A stretch of DNA of 64,000 nt from Bosea beijingensis (GTDB taxonomy: Bacteria; Pseudomonadota; Alphaproteobacteria; Rhizobiales; Beijerinckiaceae): the NCBI RefSeq assembly GCF_030758975.1, contig NZ_CP132359.1, forward strand, positions 1,194,811 to 1,258,810, written 5' to 3'. The number at the start of each line of letters is the position of its first letter. Position 1 is the first letter of the stretch. The notes below the pieces were generated by a model that was not told the origin of the DNA, did no database searches, and was given only the letters and a program-made list of their open reading frames with translations. Shown in pieces: positions 9,332 through 20,482 of the stretch. A program made the position numbers and the translations under genes.

Positions 9332-10342
9332 TCAGCCCTGGGGCAGGATCTCCTGCTCGATCGCTCCGAAGATCGAATGCCCGCCGGCATCCTTCATCTC
9401 GATGCGGACGGTATCGCCGAAACGCAGGAAGGGCGTCTTCGCCTCGCCGCTCCGGATCGTTTCGACCATGCGCTGCTCGGCGATGCAGGCATAGCCCCGC
9501 CCGCCCTCCGCCACCGGCCGGCCGGGCCCGCCATCGGCGTCGCGATTCGAGACCGTGCCGGCACCGATCACCGTCCCCGCAGAGAGCCTACGGGTCGCCG
9601 CTGCATGGGCGATCAGCGTGCCGAAATCGAAGGTCATGTCGGTGCCGGCATCGGGCTTGCCGAAGAGCGTGCCGTTGACCTGGGCCAGCAGCGGCAGGTG
9701 CAGGCGGCCGTCGCGCCAGGCATTGCCAAGTTCGTCCGGCGTCACCGCCGCCGGGGAGTAGGCCGAGGACGGCTTTGATTGAACGAATCCAAAGCCTTTC
9801 GCCAATTCGCTGGGAATCCGATTCCGCAAGCTCACGTCGTTGACGAGCATGACGAGGCGGATGGCCTGAAGCGCCTCCTCCCGCGTCGCACCCATCGGCA
9901 CGTCGCCGGTCACGACCGCGATCTCCGCCTCGAAATCGATCCCGTCCTCCTCGCTGCGGGCCTGCACGGCCTGGCGCGGGCCGAGCGAGGCGTCGCTGCC
10001 GCCCTGGTACATTAGCGGATCGGTCCAGAAGCTCTCCGGCATGGTCGCCCCGCGCGCCTTCCGGACGAGGTCGACATGGTTCACATAGGCCGAACCGTCG
10101 AGCCACTGATAGGCGCGCGGCAGTGGCGCGGCGCAGTCATGCTCGTGGAAGCGGAAGGACGGGACGGAACCGTGCTCCAGCCCCTCGGCCAGATCGGCGA
10201 GGCGCGGGGCGTGGCGCCCCCAGTCGTCGAGCGCCGCCTGCAGCGTCGGTACGACCGGAAAGGCATCGGTGGCGCGGGTCAGATCCCTGGAGACGACGAC
10301 GAGGCGGCCGTCACGGCCATGCGCGAGCGAGGCAAGCTTCAT
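9332..10342 (-). CDS. Fumarylacetoacetate hydrolase family protein
   Basis: 336 residues. The C-terminal FAH fold shows the metal-binding acidic triad region DFEAEIAVV and later DMTFDFGTLIAH and VIGAGTVSNRD. The family includes bacterial fumarylacetoacetases and 2-keto acid hydratases or decarboxylases; the N-terminal ~90 residues and the length fit the short fumarylacetoacetase-like branch. Divergent from the TRAP receptor gene by 70 bp. Linkage to tyrosine or homogentisate breakdown is not supported by neighbours. Confidence 0.87.
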   Translation of the reverse strand: MKLASLAHGRDGRLVVVSRDLTRATDAFPVVPTLQAALDDWGRHAPRLADLAEGLEHGSVPSFRFHEHDCAAPLPRAYQWLDGSAYVNHVDLVRKARGATMPESFWTDPLMYQGGSDASLGPRQAVQARSEEDGIDFEAEIAVVTGDVPMGATREEALQAIRLVMLVNDVSLRNRIPSELAKGFGFVQSKPSSAYSPAAVTPDELGNAWRDGRLHLPLLAQVNGTLFGKPDAGTDMTFDFGTLIAHAAATRRLSAGTVIGAGTVSNRDADGGPGRPVAEGGRGYACIAEQRMVETIRSGEAKTPFLRFGDTVRIEMKDAGGHSIFGAIEQEILPQG

Positions 10343-10412
10343 GTCTTTTCATTCCTTCCCGGACGCGCCAATAAGGGCATAAAGGCATAACAATCCCCCG
10401 GGAGGAAACCAT

Positions 10413-11498
<1,086 letters not shown>

Positions 11499-11517
11499 GG
11501 CGCGAGCGGTCATCATC

Positions 11518-12015
11518 ATGACGAAGAAGCCCGCCGCCGATGCGGAAGATCAAGCGCTCCATCTGGAGCGCTTCCTGCCCTACCGCCTGAATGTTGTCGG
11601 CACGCTAGGCGGCCGGGCGCTGGGACGCATCTATGGCGAGCGCTTCGGCATCGGCATCCCGGAATGGCGGGTGGTGGCGCAGCTCGGCGAATTCGGCAAG
11701 CTGACCTCGCGCGACATCGGCGAGCTCGCCCAGATGCACAAGACCAAGGTCTCGCGCGCCGTCGGCGAGTTGGAGAAGCGCGGCCTCGTCTCCCGCGCCG
11801 AGAACCGGCAGGACCGGCGCGAATCCTTTGTCGCGCTGACGCCGGCGGGCAAGCGGATCTACGACCAGATCGTGCCGCTGGCGCTCGGCTTCGAGGCGCG
11901 CTGGATCGAGGGCATAGCCCCCGACGAGCTCAAGGTGTTCGAGCGCGTGCTCTCGACCCTGACCGAGCGCGGCCGGCACCTTGCGGGGAATTATCGCGAG
12001 GAAGACGGGGCCTGA
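11518..12015 (+). CDS. MarR family transcriptional regulator
   Basis: 165 residues with a winged helix-turn-helix: WRVVAQLGEFGKLTSRDIGELAQMH, recognition helix KTKVSRAVGELEKRGLV, wing ENRQDRRESFVALT. Nineteen bp downstream of the TRAP receptor gene and on the same strand, so it may control that gene or the divergent FAH hydrolase in response to a carboxylate ligand. That is inference from position; no operator was identified. Confidence 0.9.
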   Translation: MTKKPAADAEDQALHLERFLPYRLNVVGTLGGRALGRIYGERFGIGIPEWRVVAQLGEFGKLTSRDIGELAQMHKTKVSRAVGELEKRGLVSRAENRQDRRESFVALTPAGKRIYDQIVPLALGFEARWIEGIAPDELKVFERVLSTLTERGRHLAGNYREEDGA

Positions 12016-12027
12016 GCGCCCCGCCGC

Positions 12028-12978
12028 TCAGAAATACTGGGCGAGATTGCGCCGGATGCGCTCAGCCGGGTCCTCGCCCTTCGGCGGATAGGCGAAAGCG
12101 GTGCCGGTGATCGCCTCATAGGCGCGGACATAGACCGAAGAGGTCTGGTCGATCAGTTCCTGTGGGATCGGCGGCAGGTCCTGCGTATAGGGGTCGCAGC
12201 GCGCCACGACCCAGTTGCGCACGAAATCCTTGTCGAAGGATTCAGGCTTGCCGCCGGCGGCGAAGCGCGCCGGATAGCTTTCGGCGAACCAGTAGCGGCT
12301 CGAATCCGGCGTATGGATCTCGTCGGCCAGCACGATGCGGCCCTCGGCATCGGTGCCGAACTCGTACTTGGTGTCGGCGAGGATCAGGCCGCGCTCGCGG
12401 GCGAGCTTCTGGCCGCGGGCGAAGAGCGCCAGCGCATAAGCCGAGACCTCGTCCCACTGCTTCTGCGTCAGGAGCCCCTCGCCTACGATCTGCTCGGCCG
12501 AGAGCGGCTCGTCATGGCCTCCGTCGAAGGCCTTGCTGGTCGGGGTGATGATCGCCTGCGGCAGCGCCTCGTTGTCGCGCAAGCCCTCCGGCAGGGTCAT
12601 GCCGTACATCTCGCGCCGGCCCTGCTTGTACATCGTCAGGATCGAGGTCCCGGTCGTGCCGGCGAGATAGCCGCGCACCACCATCTCGACGGGCAGGATC
12701 TCCAGCCGCCGGCCGACGACGACATTCGGATCGGGATATTCCAGGACATGGTTGGGGCAGATATCTGCGGTCTGCTCGAACCAGTAGCGCGCGGTCTGCG
12801 TCAGCACCTGGCCCTTCAGCGGAATCGAGGCGATCGCCCGGTCGAAGGCCGAGAGCCGGTCGGTCGAGATCAGGATGCGACGGTTGTCGGGCAGGTCATA
12901 ATTCTCGCGGACCTTGCCGCGATAATAGTTCGGCAGCTCGGGGATGACGGCTTCGTGAAGAGGCAGATAGTCGGACAT
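12028..12978 (-). CDS. purC: SAICAR synthetase
   Basis: 316 residues; phosphoribosylaminoimidazole-succinocarboxamide synthase of purine synthesis. Visible signatures: [52 protein letters not shown]. This is the longer, ADE1-like form. The ATG at 12978 gives the expected MSDYLPLHE; an ATG at 12996 adds six residues and cannot be excluded. Convergent with the MarR gene (12-bp gap). Confidence 0.95.
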   Translation of the reverse strand: MSDYLPLHEAVIPELPNYYRGKVRENYDLPDNRRILISTDRLSAFDRAIASIPLKGQVLTQTARYWFEQTADICPNHVLEYPDPNVVVGRRLEILPVEMVVRGYLAGTTGTSILTMYKQGRREMYGMTLPEGLRDNEALPQAIITPTSKAFDGGHDEPLSAEQIVGEGLLTQKQWDEVSAYALALFARGQKLARERGLILADTKYEFGTDAEGRIVLADEIHTPDSSRYWFAESYPARFAAGGKPESFDKDFVRNWVVARCDPYTQDLPPIPQELIDQTSSVYVRAYEAITGTAFAYPPKGEDPAERIRRNLAQYF

Positions 12979-13269
12979 GGGCGGGGCTTGCCTCATTGGC
13001 GCTGCACGGAAGGCCGGCGCGGACGGGCCGCTGCCGCAGGTCTTCTAACCACAACGGAAGTTTTCCACCATCGGCGTGGCGCATGCGTCCCCGGATTGCT
13101 GCGCCTGCCTGAATGTGGCATGCGAGGCCCTCGCGATGGAGCGTCCCCGCGGCCTATCAGGCGAGGCTCCGCTCCATAGTTCCGTCGTGTTTGGCGGGTG
13201 TTCTGGACCACAGTTTGCGAACAGAGCCGGCTCGCCGGCGCGACTACGGATGACGTGACCCGACCTGCG

Positions 13270-14406
13270 ATGATGCTGCGATTGACCAGACGCTTCGGCA
13301 TGGCCCTTCTGATGCTGGCGGCCCTCGGTGGCACCGCCGTGGCGCAGTCGGCGTCCTGCAATGCCTGGCGCGCCGAGCTGGAAAGCCTGCAGGGCCGCAG
13401 TGGCGGCGATCCGCGCGCGGGGCAGGCCGCACGGCGCGTCGGCGCCCAGCTTGCGCAACTGAGCAACCAATATCGCTCCATGGGTTGCGACCGCGGCTTC
13501 AGCTTCTTCGATTCGCCGCCGCCGCAATGCAATTTCATCCGCCAGCAGCTCGGCCAACTGCAGAACCAGTACGGCCAGTTGCAGAGCCAGGCAGAGGGCG
13601 GCGGCATCGAACAGCGCCGTGCCCAGCTCGCGGCGGCGATCAACAACAATTGCCGGGCGCAGCCGCGCGGCTTCTTCGATACGATCTTCGGGCGCGATCC
13701 CGGCCCCGGCGAGATCGATTCGACCCTGCCGGAGCTCGATCCCGAGCAGCCGACCGAACCGGCGAAGCCGCGCCTCGGCGGTCCGCAGACCGTCTGCGTG
13801 CGCACCTGCGACGGCTATTTCTTCCCGCTCTCGAACAACACCGGCAATGGCGACGAGATGTGCCAGGCGCTGTGCCCGGGCACCGAAACGCTGGCCTATG
13901 GCATGAGTGCCGGCGGCGATATCCAGAACGCCGCCTCGCGTGCAAGCGGGCAACCCTATTCCTCGCTCCCCAATGCCGGGAAATATGCACGCAGCTTCGA
14001 CGCCGCCTGCACCTGCCGCGGCCAGGGGCAGAGCTGGTCGGCCGCCCTCAAGGACGCCGAGTACCTGCTCGACAAGCGCAAGGGCGATGTCATCGTCAGC
14101 GAGCAGCGCGCGGCCGAATTGTCGCGCCCGAAGGCCGACCCCAAGCGCAAGGGCGCTGCTGCGACCCAGCCTGCGGCGGCGCCTGTTCCGACAGTTCCCG
14201 ACGAGAAGCCGATGCCATCCGAGGATTCGCCGACGGCGGGCACCGAGTCGGCCGGCGTCGGTCCCGACATCGTCGGCGAGAAGGTGCTCGACAAGAAGGA
14301 CGGGCTGAAGAGCGAATCGCAGAGCATCACCGGCGAGCGCCGGGCAGTTCGGATCGTCGCGCCCAACCTTGCGCCCAATCTGAATCCGCAGGCCGCGCGG
14401 CCCTGA
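13270..14406 (+). CDS. DUF2865 domain protein, secreted
   Basis: 378 residues. Signal peptide (MMLRLTRRFGMALLML, cleavage after AVAQ), then a Gln/Arg-rich helical stretch, then a cysteine-rich block at about residues 175-260: VCVRTCDGYFFPLSNNT, MCQALCPGTET, CTCRGQGQSW. This is the DUF2865 signature. The C-terminal 120 residues are low-complexity, proline/alanine-rich and charged, so probably disordered. Function unknown; widely found in Hyphomicrobiales. Confidence 0.85.
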   Translation: MMLRLTRRFGMALLMLAALGGTAVAQSASCNAWRAELESLQGRSGGDPRAGQAARRVGAQLAQLSNQYRSMGCDRGFSFFDSPPPQCNFIRQQLGQLQNQYGQLQSQAEGGGIEQRRAQLAAAINNNCRAQPRGFFDTIFGRDPGPGEIDSTLPELDPEQPTEPAKPRLGGPQTVCVRTCDGYFFPLSNNTGNGDEMCQALCPGTETLAYGMSAGGDIQNAASRASGQPYSSLPNAGKYARSFDAACTCRGQGQSWSAALKDAEYLLDKRKGDVIVSEQRAAELSRPKADPKRKGAAATQPAAAPVPTVPDEKPMPSEDSPTAGTESAGVGPDIVGEKVLDKKDGLKSESQSITGERRAVRIVAPNLAPNLNPQAARP

Positions 14407-14418
14407 GCCCAAAAAAAG

Positions 14419-14441
14419 TTCCATGCGATTTTTGCATGGAA
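14419..14441. terminator. Short hairpin after the DUF2865 gene
   Basis: Eight-bp stem (14419-14426 with 14434-14441), loop of seven T-rich bases, preceded by seven A residues. It lacks a T-run downstream on the + strand, so it would be a better terminator for leftward transcription than for the gene it follows. Confidence 0.4.
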
Positions 14442-14597
14442 GATTACTCCAGGACTCCGCGATGCCCCCTGGACGCATGACTGTTACGGCAGCATAAGAG
14501 GGGCATCCAAGCCGCCTCCGGGAGGCCGCCAGACCCGTCCCACGGCCCGATCATGCCGCGCGCCCGCTTCTGACGCTCCCCAGCTCAGAAGGCCGCC

Positions 14598-15920
14598 ATG
14601 TCCGACACGACCGCGACAGCTCCCCACCATCCCATCCAGTTCGACGATGCCAGGCGCCGCCTGAAGGCGATTTTCATCGGCTCGGTCGGCAATCTCGTCG
14701 AATGGTACGACTTCTACGCCTACACGGCCTTCGCTCTCTATTTCGCGCCGGCCTTCTTCCCCTCGCATGATCCGGTTGTGCAGCAGCTCAATGCCGCGAC
14801 TTTGTTCGCGGCAGGCTTCATCGTGCGGCCGATCGGCGGCTGGCTCTTCGGCCATCTCGCCGACCGCTACGGGCGAAGGCTGTCGCTGACCGTCTCGGTC
14901 GTGATGATGTGCTTCGGCTCATTGATCATCGCGGTGACGCCGACCTATGCGACGATCGGCTTCGCGGCGCCAGCCCTGCTGGCACTGGCGCGCATCATCG
15001 AGGGCCTGAGCCTCGGCGGCGAATACGGGGCGAGCGCGACCTATCTCTCGGAGATCGCCGATCCCGAGCATCGCGGCTTCTATTCGAGCTTCCAGTACGT
15101 GACGCTGATCGGCGGGCAGCTCACCGCCATCCTGGTGCTGCTCCTGCTCCAGAACGTCTTTCTGACGCATGAGCAACTCGTCGACTGGGGCTGGCGCATC
15201 CCCTTCGTCATCGGCGCGATGCTCGCCGTCACGGCCATGCTGATGCGCCGGCACATGCACGAGACCGAGTCCTTCGAGGCCGCCAAGGCGACGATGAAGA
15301 AGGAAAGCTCGCTGAAAGGCCTGCTGAAATATCCGCGCGAGGTCGCGATCGTGGTCGGTCTCACAGCCGGCGGCACCGCGGCCTTCTACACCTTCACCAC
15401 CTATATGCAGACCTTCGTCCGGCAGACGGTCGGCCTTTCCGACATGACGACGACCTATGTGATCGCGGGTTCGCTGATCTTCGCGGCCGTGCTGCAGCCG
15501 ATCTACGGCATGATCTCGGACAGGATCGGCCGCAAGCCGATGCTGATCTTCTTCGGGCTCGCGGGCTCGCTACTCACCGTGCCGATCCTGACGGCGCTCG
15601 CCGACACCAAATCGGCCTTCACCGCCTTCCTGCTGATCTGCGGCGCCTGGATCTTCACCGCCGGCTACACCTCGATCAACGCCGTGGTGAAGGCGGAGCT
15701 GTTCCCGACCGCGATCCGCGCCACCGGCGTTGCCGTGCCCTATGCCGTGACCGTCTCGATCTTCGGCGGCACGGCGCCGGCCATCGCGCTGTTCTTCAAG
15801 CAGCAGGGCCACGAGCAGTGGTTCTACTACTACCTCGCCGGCGTCATCTTCCTGTCGTTCCTGGTCTATGCGACCATGCGCGATACCAAGCACGCCTCGG
15901 CGATGGAGCGGCACGAGTGA
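14598..15920 (+). CDS. kgtP: 2-oxoglutarate:H+ symporter, MHS family of MFS
   Basis: 440 residues, 12 transmembrane segments. The pattern tracks KgtP closely from memory: GNLVEWYDFY near residue 36, FAAGFIVRPIGGWLFGHLADRYGRR (loop 2-3 motif), GLSLGGEYGASATYLSE, SSFQYVTLIGGQL, WGWRIPF, FYTFTTYMQ. Imports 2-oxoglutarate or a related dicarboxylate with a proton. The start at 14598 follows an AGAAGG stretch. Stands alone. Confidence 0.88.
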   Translation: MSDTTATAPHHPIQFDDARRRLKAIFIGSVGNLVEWYDFYAYTAFALYFAPAFFPSHDPVVQQLNAATLFAAGFIVRPIGGWLFGHLADRYGRRLSLTVSVVMMCFGSLIIAVTPTYATIGFAAPALLALARIIEGLSLGGEYGASATYLSEIADPEHRGFYSSFQYVTLIGGQLTAILVLLLLQNVFLTHEQLVDWGWRIPFVIGAMLAVTAMLMRRHMHETESFEAAKATMKKESSLKGLLKYPREVAIVVGLTAGGTAAFYTFTTYMQTFVRQTVGLSDMTTTYVIAGSLIFAAVLQPIYGMISDRIGRKPMLIFFGLAGSLLTVPILTALADTKSAFTAFLLICGAWIFTAGYTSINAVVKAELFPTAIRATGVAVPYAVTVSIFGGTAPAIALFFKQQGHEQWFYYYLAGVIFLSFLVYATMRDTKHASAMERHE

Positions 15921-15943
15921 AGCACGACCTTGCAGGCGAGCAG

Positions 15944-16219
15944 ATGGAGCGGAGATGTTTTGCCTGCAACCACGTCTTTCTGCACGAAAGGCCTGTTTGC
16001 CATGTCGTTTTCTTCGATGACGGAGAAATCCAGATCGACTGCGGACAGGATGATCACGGTGAAGGCGATGAGTTCCCCAAGAACTTTCGCCCCGTGGGGC
16101 TGAACCACATCATCGCCCGTGACGAGACGATAGCTGCTCTTCTCGCTGAAGAGGCACCTGATGTCAGTTTTGGGAGAGATAGCGTTGACCGGCCATGGAG
16201 CCGCTACACCATTCGCTGA
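15944..16219 (+). CDS. Small cysteine/histidine-bearing protein, lower GC
   Basis: 91 residues starting MERRCFACNH. It carries a CxxC (residues 5-8), CHVVFFDDGE, then DCGQDDHGEGDEFP and PVGLNHIIARD, an acidic middle suggestive of a metal site. AGGCGAG precedes the ATG at a usable distance. Base composition is clearly lower in GC than the neighbours. I do not recognise it securely; it loosely resembles small immunity-type proteins. Confidence 0.6.
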   Translation: MERRCFACNHVFLHERPVCHVVFFDDGEIQIDCGQDDHGEGDEFPKNFRPVGLNHIIARDETIAALLAEEAPDVSFGRDSVDRPWSRYTIR

Positions 16220-16247
16220 GCGGCTTCTCACTGTTCGGAAAGGTTGA

Positions 16248-17588
16248 TCAGCTCGTTTCGCCAGCCAGCCGCTTCAGCGCCTTGGCCCGCCCGATCAGCG
16301 GCAATAGGGCCGCGAGTTCCGGCCCGTGGTCGAGCCCGGTCAGGGCCTGGCGCAGCGGCATGAACAGTGCCTTGCCCTTGGCCCCCGTCGCAGCCGAGAC
16401 GGCTTGCGTCCAGCTCTTCCAGGTCGTCGCGTCGAAAGGTTCCGCCGGCAGCAGTCCGGCCGCTGCGGCAGCGAATCCCTGGTCGGCGATCACGGGCTCA
16501 AGCGGCCCTTTCACCACGCGCCACCACTGGGCCGCCTCGTCGAGCTTCGCGAGATTGCCGCGCACGGCCTGCCAGAACGCCTCGTCGGCAGCGACGCCGA
16601 GCGCCGCCAGCCGGGCGGCCACCGCAGCAAGCGGCAACTGGTGCAGCGTGCGCGCGCTCAGCGCCTCCAGCTCGTGCTCGTCGAACTTGGCCGGAGCGCG
16701 CGAGACATGGGCGAGCTCAACCAGCCCGGCAAGCTCGTCGAGACTTGCGACCGGGCGCACGGCATCGGAGGTGCCGACCAGCGTGGCCAGCGCCGCCACG
16801 GCCAACGCCTCGACGCCGGTCTCGCGCAGGCCGCGCAAAGAGAGATGGCCGAGGCGCTTGGACAACCCCTCGCCGCTCGCAGTGGTCAGCAGGTTATGAT
16901 GGCCGAAAGCCGGCAGGCTCGCACCGAGCGCCTCGAAGATCTGGGCCTGGACCGCCGTGTTGGTGACATGGTCCTCGCCGCGGATGACATGGGTCACGCC
17001 CGTCTCGATATCGTCGACGACGGAGGGGAGCGTGTAGAGATAGCTGCCGTCCTCGCGGACCAGCACCGGGTCCGAGAGCGAGGCGCAATCGACATGAGAG
17101 GCGCCGCGCACCAGATCGTCCCAGGCGACCTCGCGCGCCTCCAGCAGGAAGCGCCAATGGGGCTTGCGCCCCTCGGCAGCGAAAGCCGCCTTCTGCTCGT
17201 CGGTGAGCTTCAGCGCGGCGCGGTCGTAGATCGGCGGCAGGCCGCGGGCGAGCTGGCGCTTGCGGCGGCGGTCAAGCTCGTCAGCCGTCTCGTAGCAGGC
17301 ATAGAGCCGCCCTGCCCCACGCAGCTTGTCGGCAGCGGCGTCATAGATCGCCAACCGTTCGGACTGCTTGATCACCTGATCGGGCACGATGCCGAGCCAG
17401 CCAAGGTCCTCGGCGATGGCATCGGCATATTCCGCCTTCGAGCGGGCGATGTCGGTATCGTCGTAGCGCAACAGGAAGCGGCCGCTGTGCCGGCGGGCGA
17501 ACAGCCAGTTGAACAGCGCCGGCCGGGCGTTGCCGATATGGAGATAGCCGGTGGGCGACGGCGCGAAGCGAACCAGAGGCGAGGTCAT
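16248..17588 (-). CDS. gltX: Glutamyl-tRNA synthetase, variant (GluRS2-like)
   Basis: 446 residues, class I catalytic core: [19 protein letters not shown] (HIGH variant HIGN at 17-20) and RGEDHV, then the KMSKS-equivalent GLSKR at 241-245, where the usual first lysine is glycine. A helical anticodon-binding region follows. Many alphaproteobacteria carry two GluRS genes; this one resembles the second copy, whose tRNA range may be restricted. The zinc-type cysteine cluster is not evident. The other copy would be elsewhere. Confidence 0.88.
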   Translation of the reverse strand: MTSPLVRFAPSPTGYLHIGNARPALFNWLFARRHSGRFLLRYDDTDIARSKAEYADAIAEDLGWLGIVPDQVIKQSERLAIYDAAADKLRGAGRLYACYETADELDRRRKRQLARGLPPIYDRAALKLTDEQKAAFAAEGRKPHWRFLLEAREVAWDDLVRGASHVDCASLSDPVLVREDGSYLYTLPSVVDDIETGVTHVIRGEDHVTNTAVQAQIFEALGASLPAFGHHNLLTTASGEGLSKRLGHLSLRGLRETGVEALAVAALATLVGTSDAVRPVASLDELAGLVELAHVSRAPAKFDEHELEALSARTLHQLPLAAVAARLAALGVAADEAFWQAVRGNLAKLDEAAQWWRVVKGPLEPVIADQGFAAAAAGLLPAEPFDATTWKSWTQAVSAATGAKGKALFMPLRQALTGLDHGPELAALLPLIGRAKALKRLAGETS

Positions 17589-17740
17589 GGCCGGCTTATG
17601 GCGCGTTTGCCGGCGGGCGACAATCCGGCGGCTCAGTGGAATTCCGCATCGTTAACCCCGCATTAGGGTTACCAAGGCATGAATCATCCCCAGAGCAGGG
17701 TGAAACGGGTGGATCCGGACCGCTGCTCGAGGAGATCAGG

Positions 17741-18610
17741 ATGCGCATCCGTTCCATCGCGCTCATGCTTGGGTCCACGGCCCTCGCGACCAGCCTTCTC
17801 GCCGCACCGACGCTTGCGGCGGACTATCTGCGTGGCACGCAGACCTACGAAGCCCCCCAGGCCGCCGCGACATTCGAGCGGGGCATCGACTGGTCGGGCT
17901 TCTATTTCGGTGGTGGCGCCGGCGTATCCGATACGAAATACAAGCCCGGCGAGGGGCTTCAGGATCTGGCGCGCTACTCGTTCCGCAATACCACGCTCGG
18001 CGCCGAACGCGACATGGGCTCCTTCGTCAACAACCTCCCGTCGAAACAGGATAGCGGAGCGACCTATTTCGGCTTCCTGGGCTATAACTGGACCTTCGGC
18101 GACGCCGTTCTCGGCTTCGAAGCGGATTATACCCGCTCGGGTCAAAGCTACAGCATCACCGACTATATTGCGCGGCGGTCGGTTCTGTCCGACAACTCTC
18201 TGAACGACTGGTCCTTGACCACCAATCAAGGCGCCAAGCTGCTGGATTACGCGACTGCACGCTTGCGCGTGGGCTGGGCCTATGGCTCGTTCATGCCTTA
18301 CGCCACCATCGGTGGCGCGGTCGGACGCTTCAACACGCTTTCGACGGTGACGTCGACCTGGCATGTCACACGCACCAACCCCGTCACCAACGCCGTCGAG
18401 GATTTCGACGCGGCTGGCTATCCGCTGACGGTCGGCGCGTCGAAGAAGAACGTCTACGGTTTCGGCCTGGCGGTCGGCGGCGGCGTCGACTGGGCGCTGG
18501 CGGAGAACATGTTCCTGCGCGGCGAATATCAGCTCGTCCGCTTCGCCGATGTCGAGGGCACGACGACGACGGTCAACACCGCGCGCGCCGCGCTCGGCGT
18601 CAAATTCTGA
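17741..18610 (+). CDS. Outer-membrane beta-barrel protein (Omp25/31-like)
   Basis: 289 residues. Signal peptide cleaved after TLAA, then DWSGFYFGGGAG and alternating aromatic strands (FGFLGYNWTFGDAVLGFEADY, LRVGWAYGSFMPYATIGGA) ending in a strand that finishes with VKF, the terminal aromatic needed for barrel assembly. Family resembles the eight-strand Omp25/Omp31 group of Hyphomicrobiales. AGGAG at good spacing supports the ATG at 17741. Confidence 0.88.
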   Translation: MRIRSIALMLGSTALATSLLAAPTLAADYLRGTQTYEAPQAAATFERGIDWSGFYFGGGAGVSDTKYKPGEGLQDLARYSFRNTTLGAERDMGSFVNNLPSKQDSGATYFGFLGYNWTFGDAVLGFEADYTRSGQSYSITDYIARRSVLSDNSLNDWSLTTNQGAKLLDYATARLRVGWAYGSFMPYATIGGAVGRFNTLSTVTSTWHVTRTNPVTNAVEDFDAAGYPLTVGASKKNVYGFGLAVGGGVDWALAENMFLRGEYQLVRFADVEGTTTTVNTARAALGVKF

Positions 18611-18635
18611 TCCAGGCCACCACGGCATAAACGAA

Positions 18636-18663
18636 AAAGGCCGGGGCGAAAGCCCCGGCCTTT
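18636..18663. terminator. Bidirectional Rho-independent terminator
   Basis: Twelve-bp stem (18636-18647 with 18652-18663) and GAAA tetraloop, with A-run on the left and T-run on the right, so it works for both the barrel gene (+) and the DAHP synthase gene (-). Confidence 0.9.
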
Positions 18664-18689
18664 CCTGTTGTTGGGCTTGGCGAAGCGGC

Positions 18690-20075
18690 TTACTCGGCCG
18701 CCTCGACCTCGGGCCGCGCCCGGCCGGCGCGCTGGCGCTTGACCAACTCGGCGACGATGAAGGCGAGCTCCAGCGCCTGCTCCGCGTTGAGGCGCGGGTC
18801 GCAGAACGTGTGGTAGCGGTCGTTGAGGTCCGCATCCGTCATGCCGCGCGCACCGCCAGTGCATTCGGTGACGTTCTTGCCGGTCATCTCCAGATGCAGG
18901 CCGCCGGCATGGGTGCCCTCGGCCTGGTGGACGGCGAAGAAGTTCTTCACCTCGCCCAGGATCAGATCGAAGGGCCGGGTCTTGTAGCCGCTGGCGGCCT
19001 TGACCGTGTTGCCGTGCATCGGGTCGCAGGACCAGACGACATTGCGGCCTTCGCGCTTCGTCGCCCGCACCAGCGCCGGCAGATGGTCGAAGACCTTGTC
19101 GGCGCCGAAGCGCGCGATCAGCGTGAGGCGTCCCGCCTGGTTCTGCGGATCGAGCACGTCGATCAGCTTGAGCAGGCCGTCGACCGTGGTCGAGGGACCG
19201 CATTTCAGGCCGATCGGGTTCTTGATGCCGCGGAAGAACTCGACATGGGCATGGTCGATCTGGCGGGTGCGATCGCCGATCCAGAGCATGTGGCCGGAGG
19301 TGTCGTACCACTCGCCGGTCGTCGAATCCGTCCGCGTCATCGCCTGCTCGTAGCCGAGCAGCAGCGCCTCGTGGCTGGTGTAGAAGTCGGTCGTCCGCAT
19401 CTCCGGATGGGTCTCCGGGTCGATGCCGATGGCGCGCATGAATTCCAGCGCCTCGGTGATACGCTCGGCCACTTCCTGGTAGCGATGCGACTGCGGGCTA
19501 TCCTTGACGAAGCCGAGCATCCAGCGATGCGCGTTGTCGAGATTGGCATAGCCGCCGGTCGCGAAGGCGCGGATCAGGTTCAGCGTCGCCGCCGATTGGC
19601 GATAGCCCTCAAGCTGGCGGCGCGGATCGGGGATGCGCGCCTCGGCCGTGAACTCGTTGTCGTTGACGATGTCGCCCTTGTAGCTCGGCAGTTCGACGCC
19701 GCCGATCGTCTCGGTCGGGGCCGAGCGCGGCTTGGCGAACTGGCCGGCGATGCGGCCGACCTTCACCACCGGCGAGCCGCCGGCGAAGGTCAGGACGACC
19801 GCCATCTGCAGGAACAGCCGGAAGAAGTCGCGGATATTGTCGGCCGAATGCTCGGCGAAGCTCTCGGCGCAGTCGCCTCCCTGCAGCAGGAAGGCCTCAC
19901 CGGCGGCGACCTTGCTCAACGCCCGTTTGAGCTTGCGCGCCTCGCCTGCAAAAACGAGCGGCGGAAAGCCGGCGAGCTGCTGCTCGACCGCCTTCAAGGC
20001 TGCCTGGTCCGGATATTCCGGAATCTGCTGGACGGGCTTGGCCCTCCAGCTCTCTGGCGTCCACCGCTCGGACAT
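18690..20075 (-). CDS. aroG: Class II 3-deoxy-7-phosphoheptulonate synthase
   Basis: 461 residues; condenses phosphoenolpyruvate and erythrose 4-phosphate, first step of the shikimate pathway. Plant-like type II signatures: [30 protein letters not shown] near residue 64, [39 protein letters not shown]. No chorismate mutase domain is attached. Standalone gene with a 407-bp upstream region. Confidence 0.95.
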   Translation of the reverse strand: MSERWTPESWRAKPVQQIPEYPDQAALKAVEQQLAGFPPLVFAGEARKLKRALSKVAAGEAFLLQGGDCAESFAEHSADNIRDFFRLFLQMAVVLTFAGGSPVVKVGRIAGQFAKPRSAPTETIGGVELPSYKGDIVNDNEFTAEARIPDPRRQLEGYRQSAATLNLIRAFATGGYANLDNAHRWMLGFVKDSPQSHRYQEVAERITEALEFMRAIGIDPETHPEMRTTDFYTSHEALLLGYEQAMTRTDSTTGEWYDTSGHMLWIGDRTRQIDHAHVEFFRGIKNPIGLKCGPSTTVDGLLKLIDVLDPQNQAGRLTLIARFGADKVFDHLPALVRATKREGRNVVWSCDPMHGNTVKAASGYKTRPFDLILGEVKNFFAVHQAEGTHAGGLHLEMTGKNVTECTGGARGMTDADLNDRYHTFCDPRLNAEQALELAFIVAELVKRQRAGRARPEVEAAE

Positions 20076-20327
20076 GGGACTACGTGCTCCTGACTGTGAG
20101 ATCGCGCATCGTTAACCTCTTGGTAGCGCGAAGGGGCGGCTATACACCGATGATGTGGGAATGGCCACCTTCCGAGGGAAGCCCCGGTAGCGGGCGGCCC
20201 GGCCGTTCAGCGCATGCATCGGGAAAGATGATTCCGCGCAACGGGATAGCGAGCGCCGTTGCCATGCTGAATCAACGGCCTGGCATTCTGATTCAAGCGC
20301 TTCACAGGGCGATTCAACGCACGACCT
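20076..20327. other. Intergenic part upstream of the DAHP synthase gene
   Basis: About 250 bp with no supported gene before the palindromic repeat begins. It presumably contains the leftward promoter; I see no trp-like leader peptide or attenuator with confidence. Confidence 0.4.
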
Positions 20328-20460
20328 TTGTCATTCCGGGGCTTCGCGCAGCGAAGAACCCGGAACCCACGACCGGGTGAGCAGTCGGCAACCGGGCACG
20401 AAATGTATCACCCGATCGTGGGTTCCGGGTTCGCGCCTGTGGCGCGCCCCGGAATGACAA
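20328..20460. repeat. Palindromic interspersed repeat, copy A
   Basis: 133 bp flanked by TTGTCATTCCGGGG and its inverse. Left half contains GAACCCGGAACCCACGAC and the right half the inverted GTCGTGGGTTCCGGGTTC-like sequence, so the transcript would fold into a long imperfect hairpin. Same family as 45059, 55941 and 61797. Confidence 0.9.
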
Positions 20461-20482
20461 GGGTGGTTTCGCTGCTTCAGCT

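Noticed and set aside
15866..16231. 121-residue minus-strand frame
   Set aside because: Opposite to the CxxC gene at 15944, which has a better start and motif content.
20328..20460. CRISPR-like array
   Set aside because: The repeat is a single palindrome per site, not a series of short repeats with spacers.
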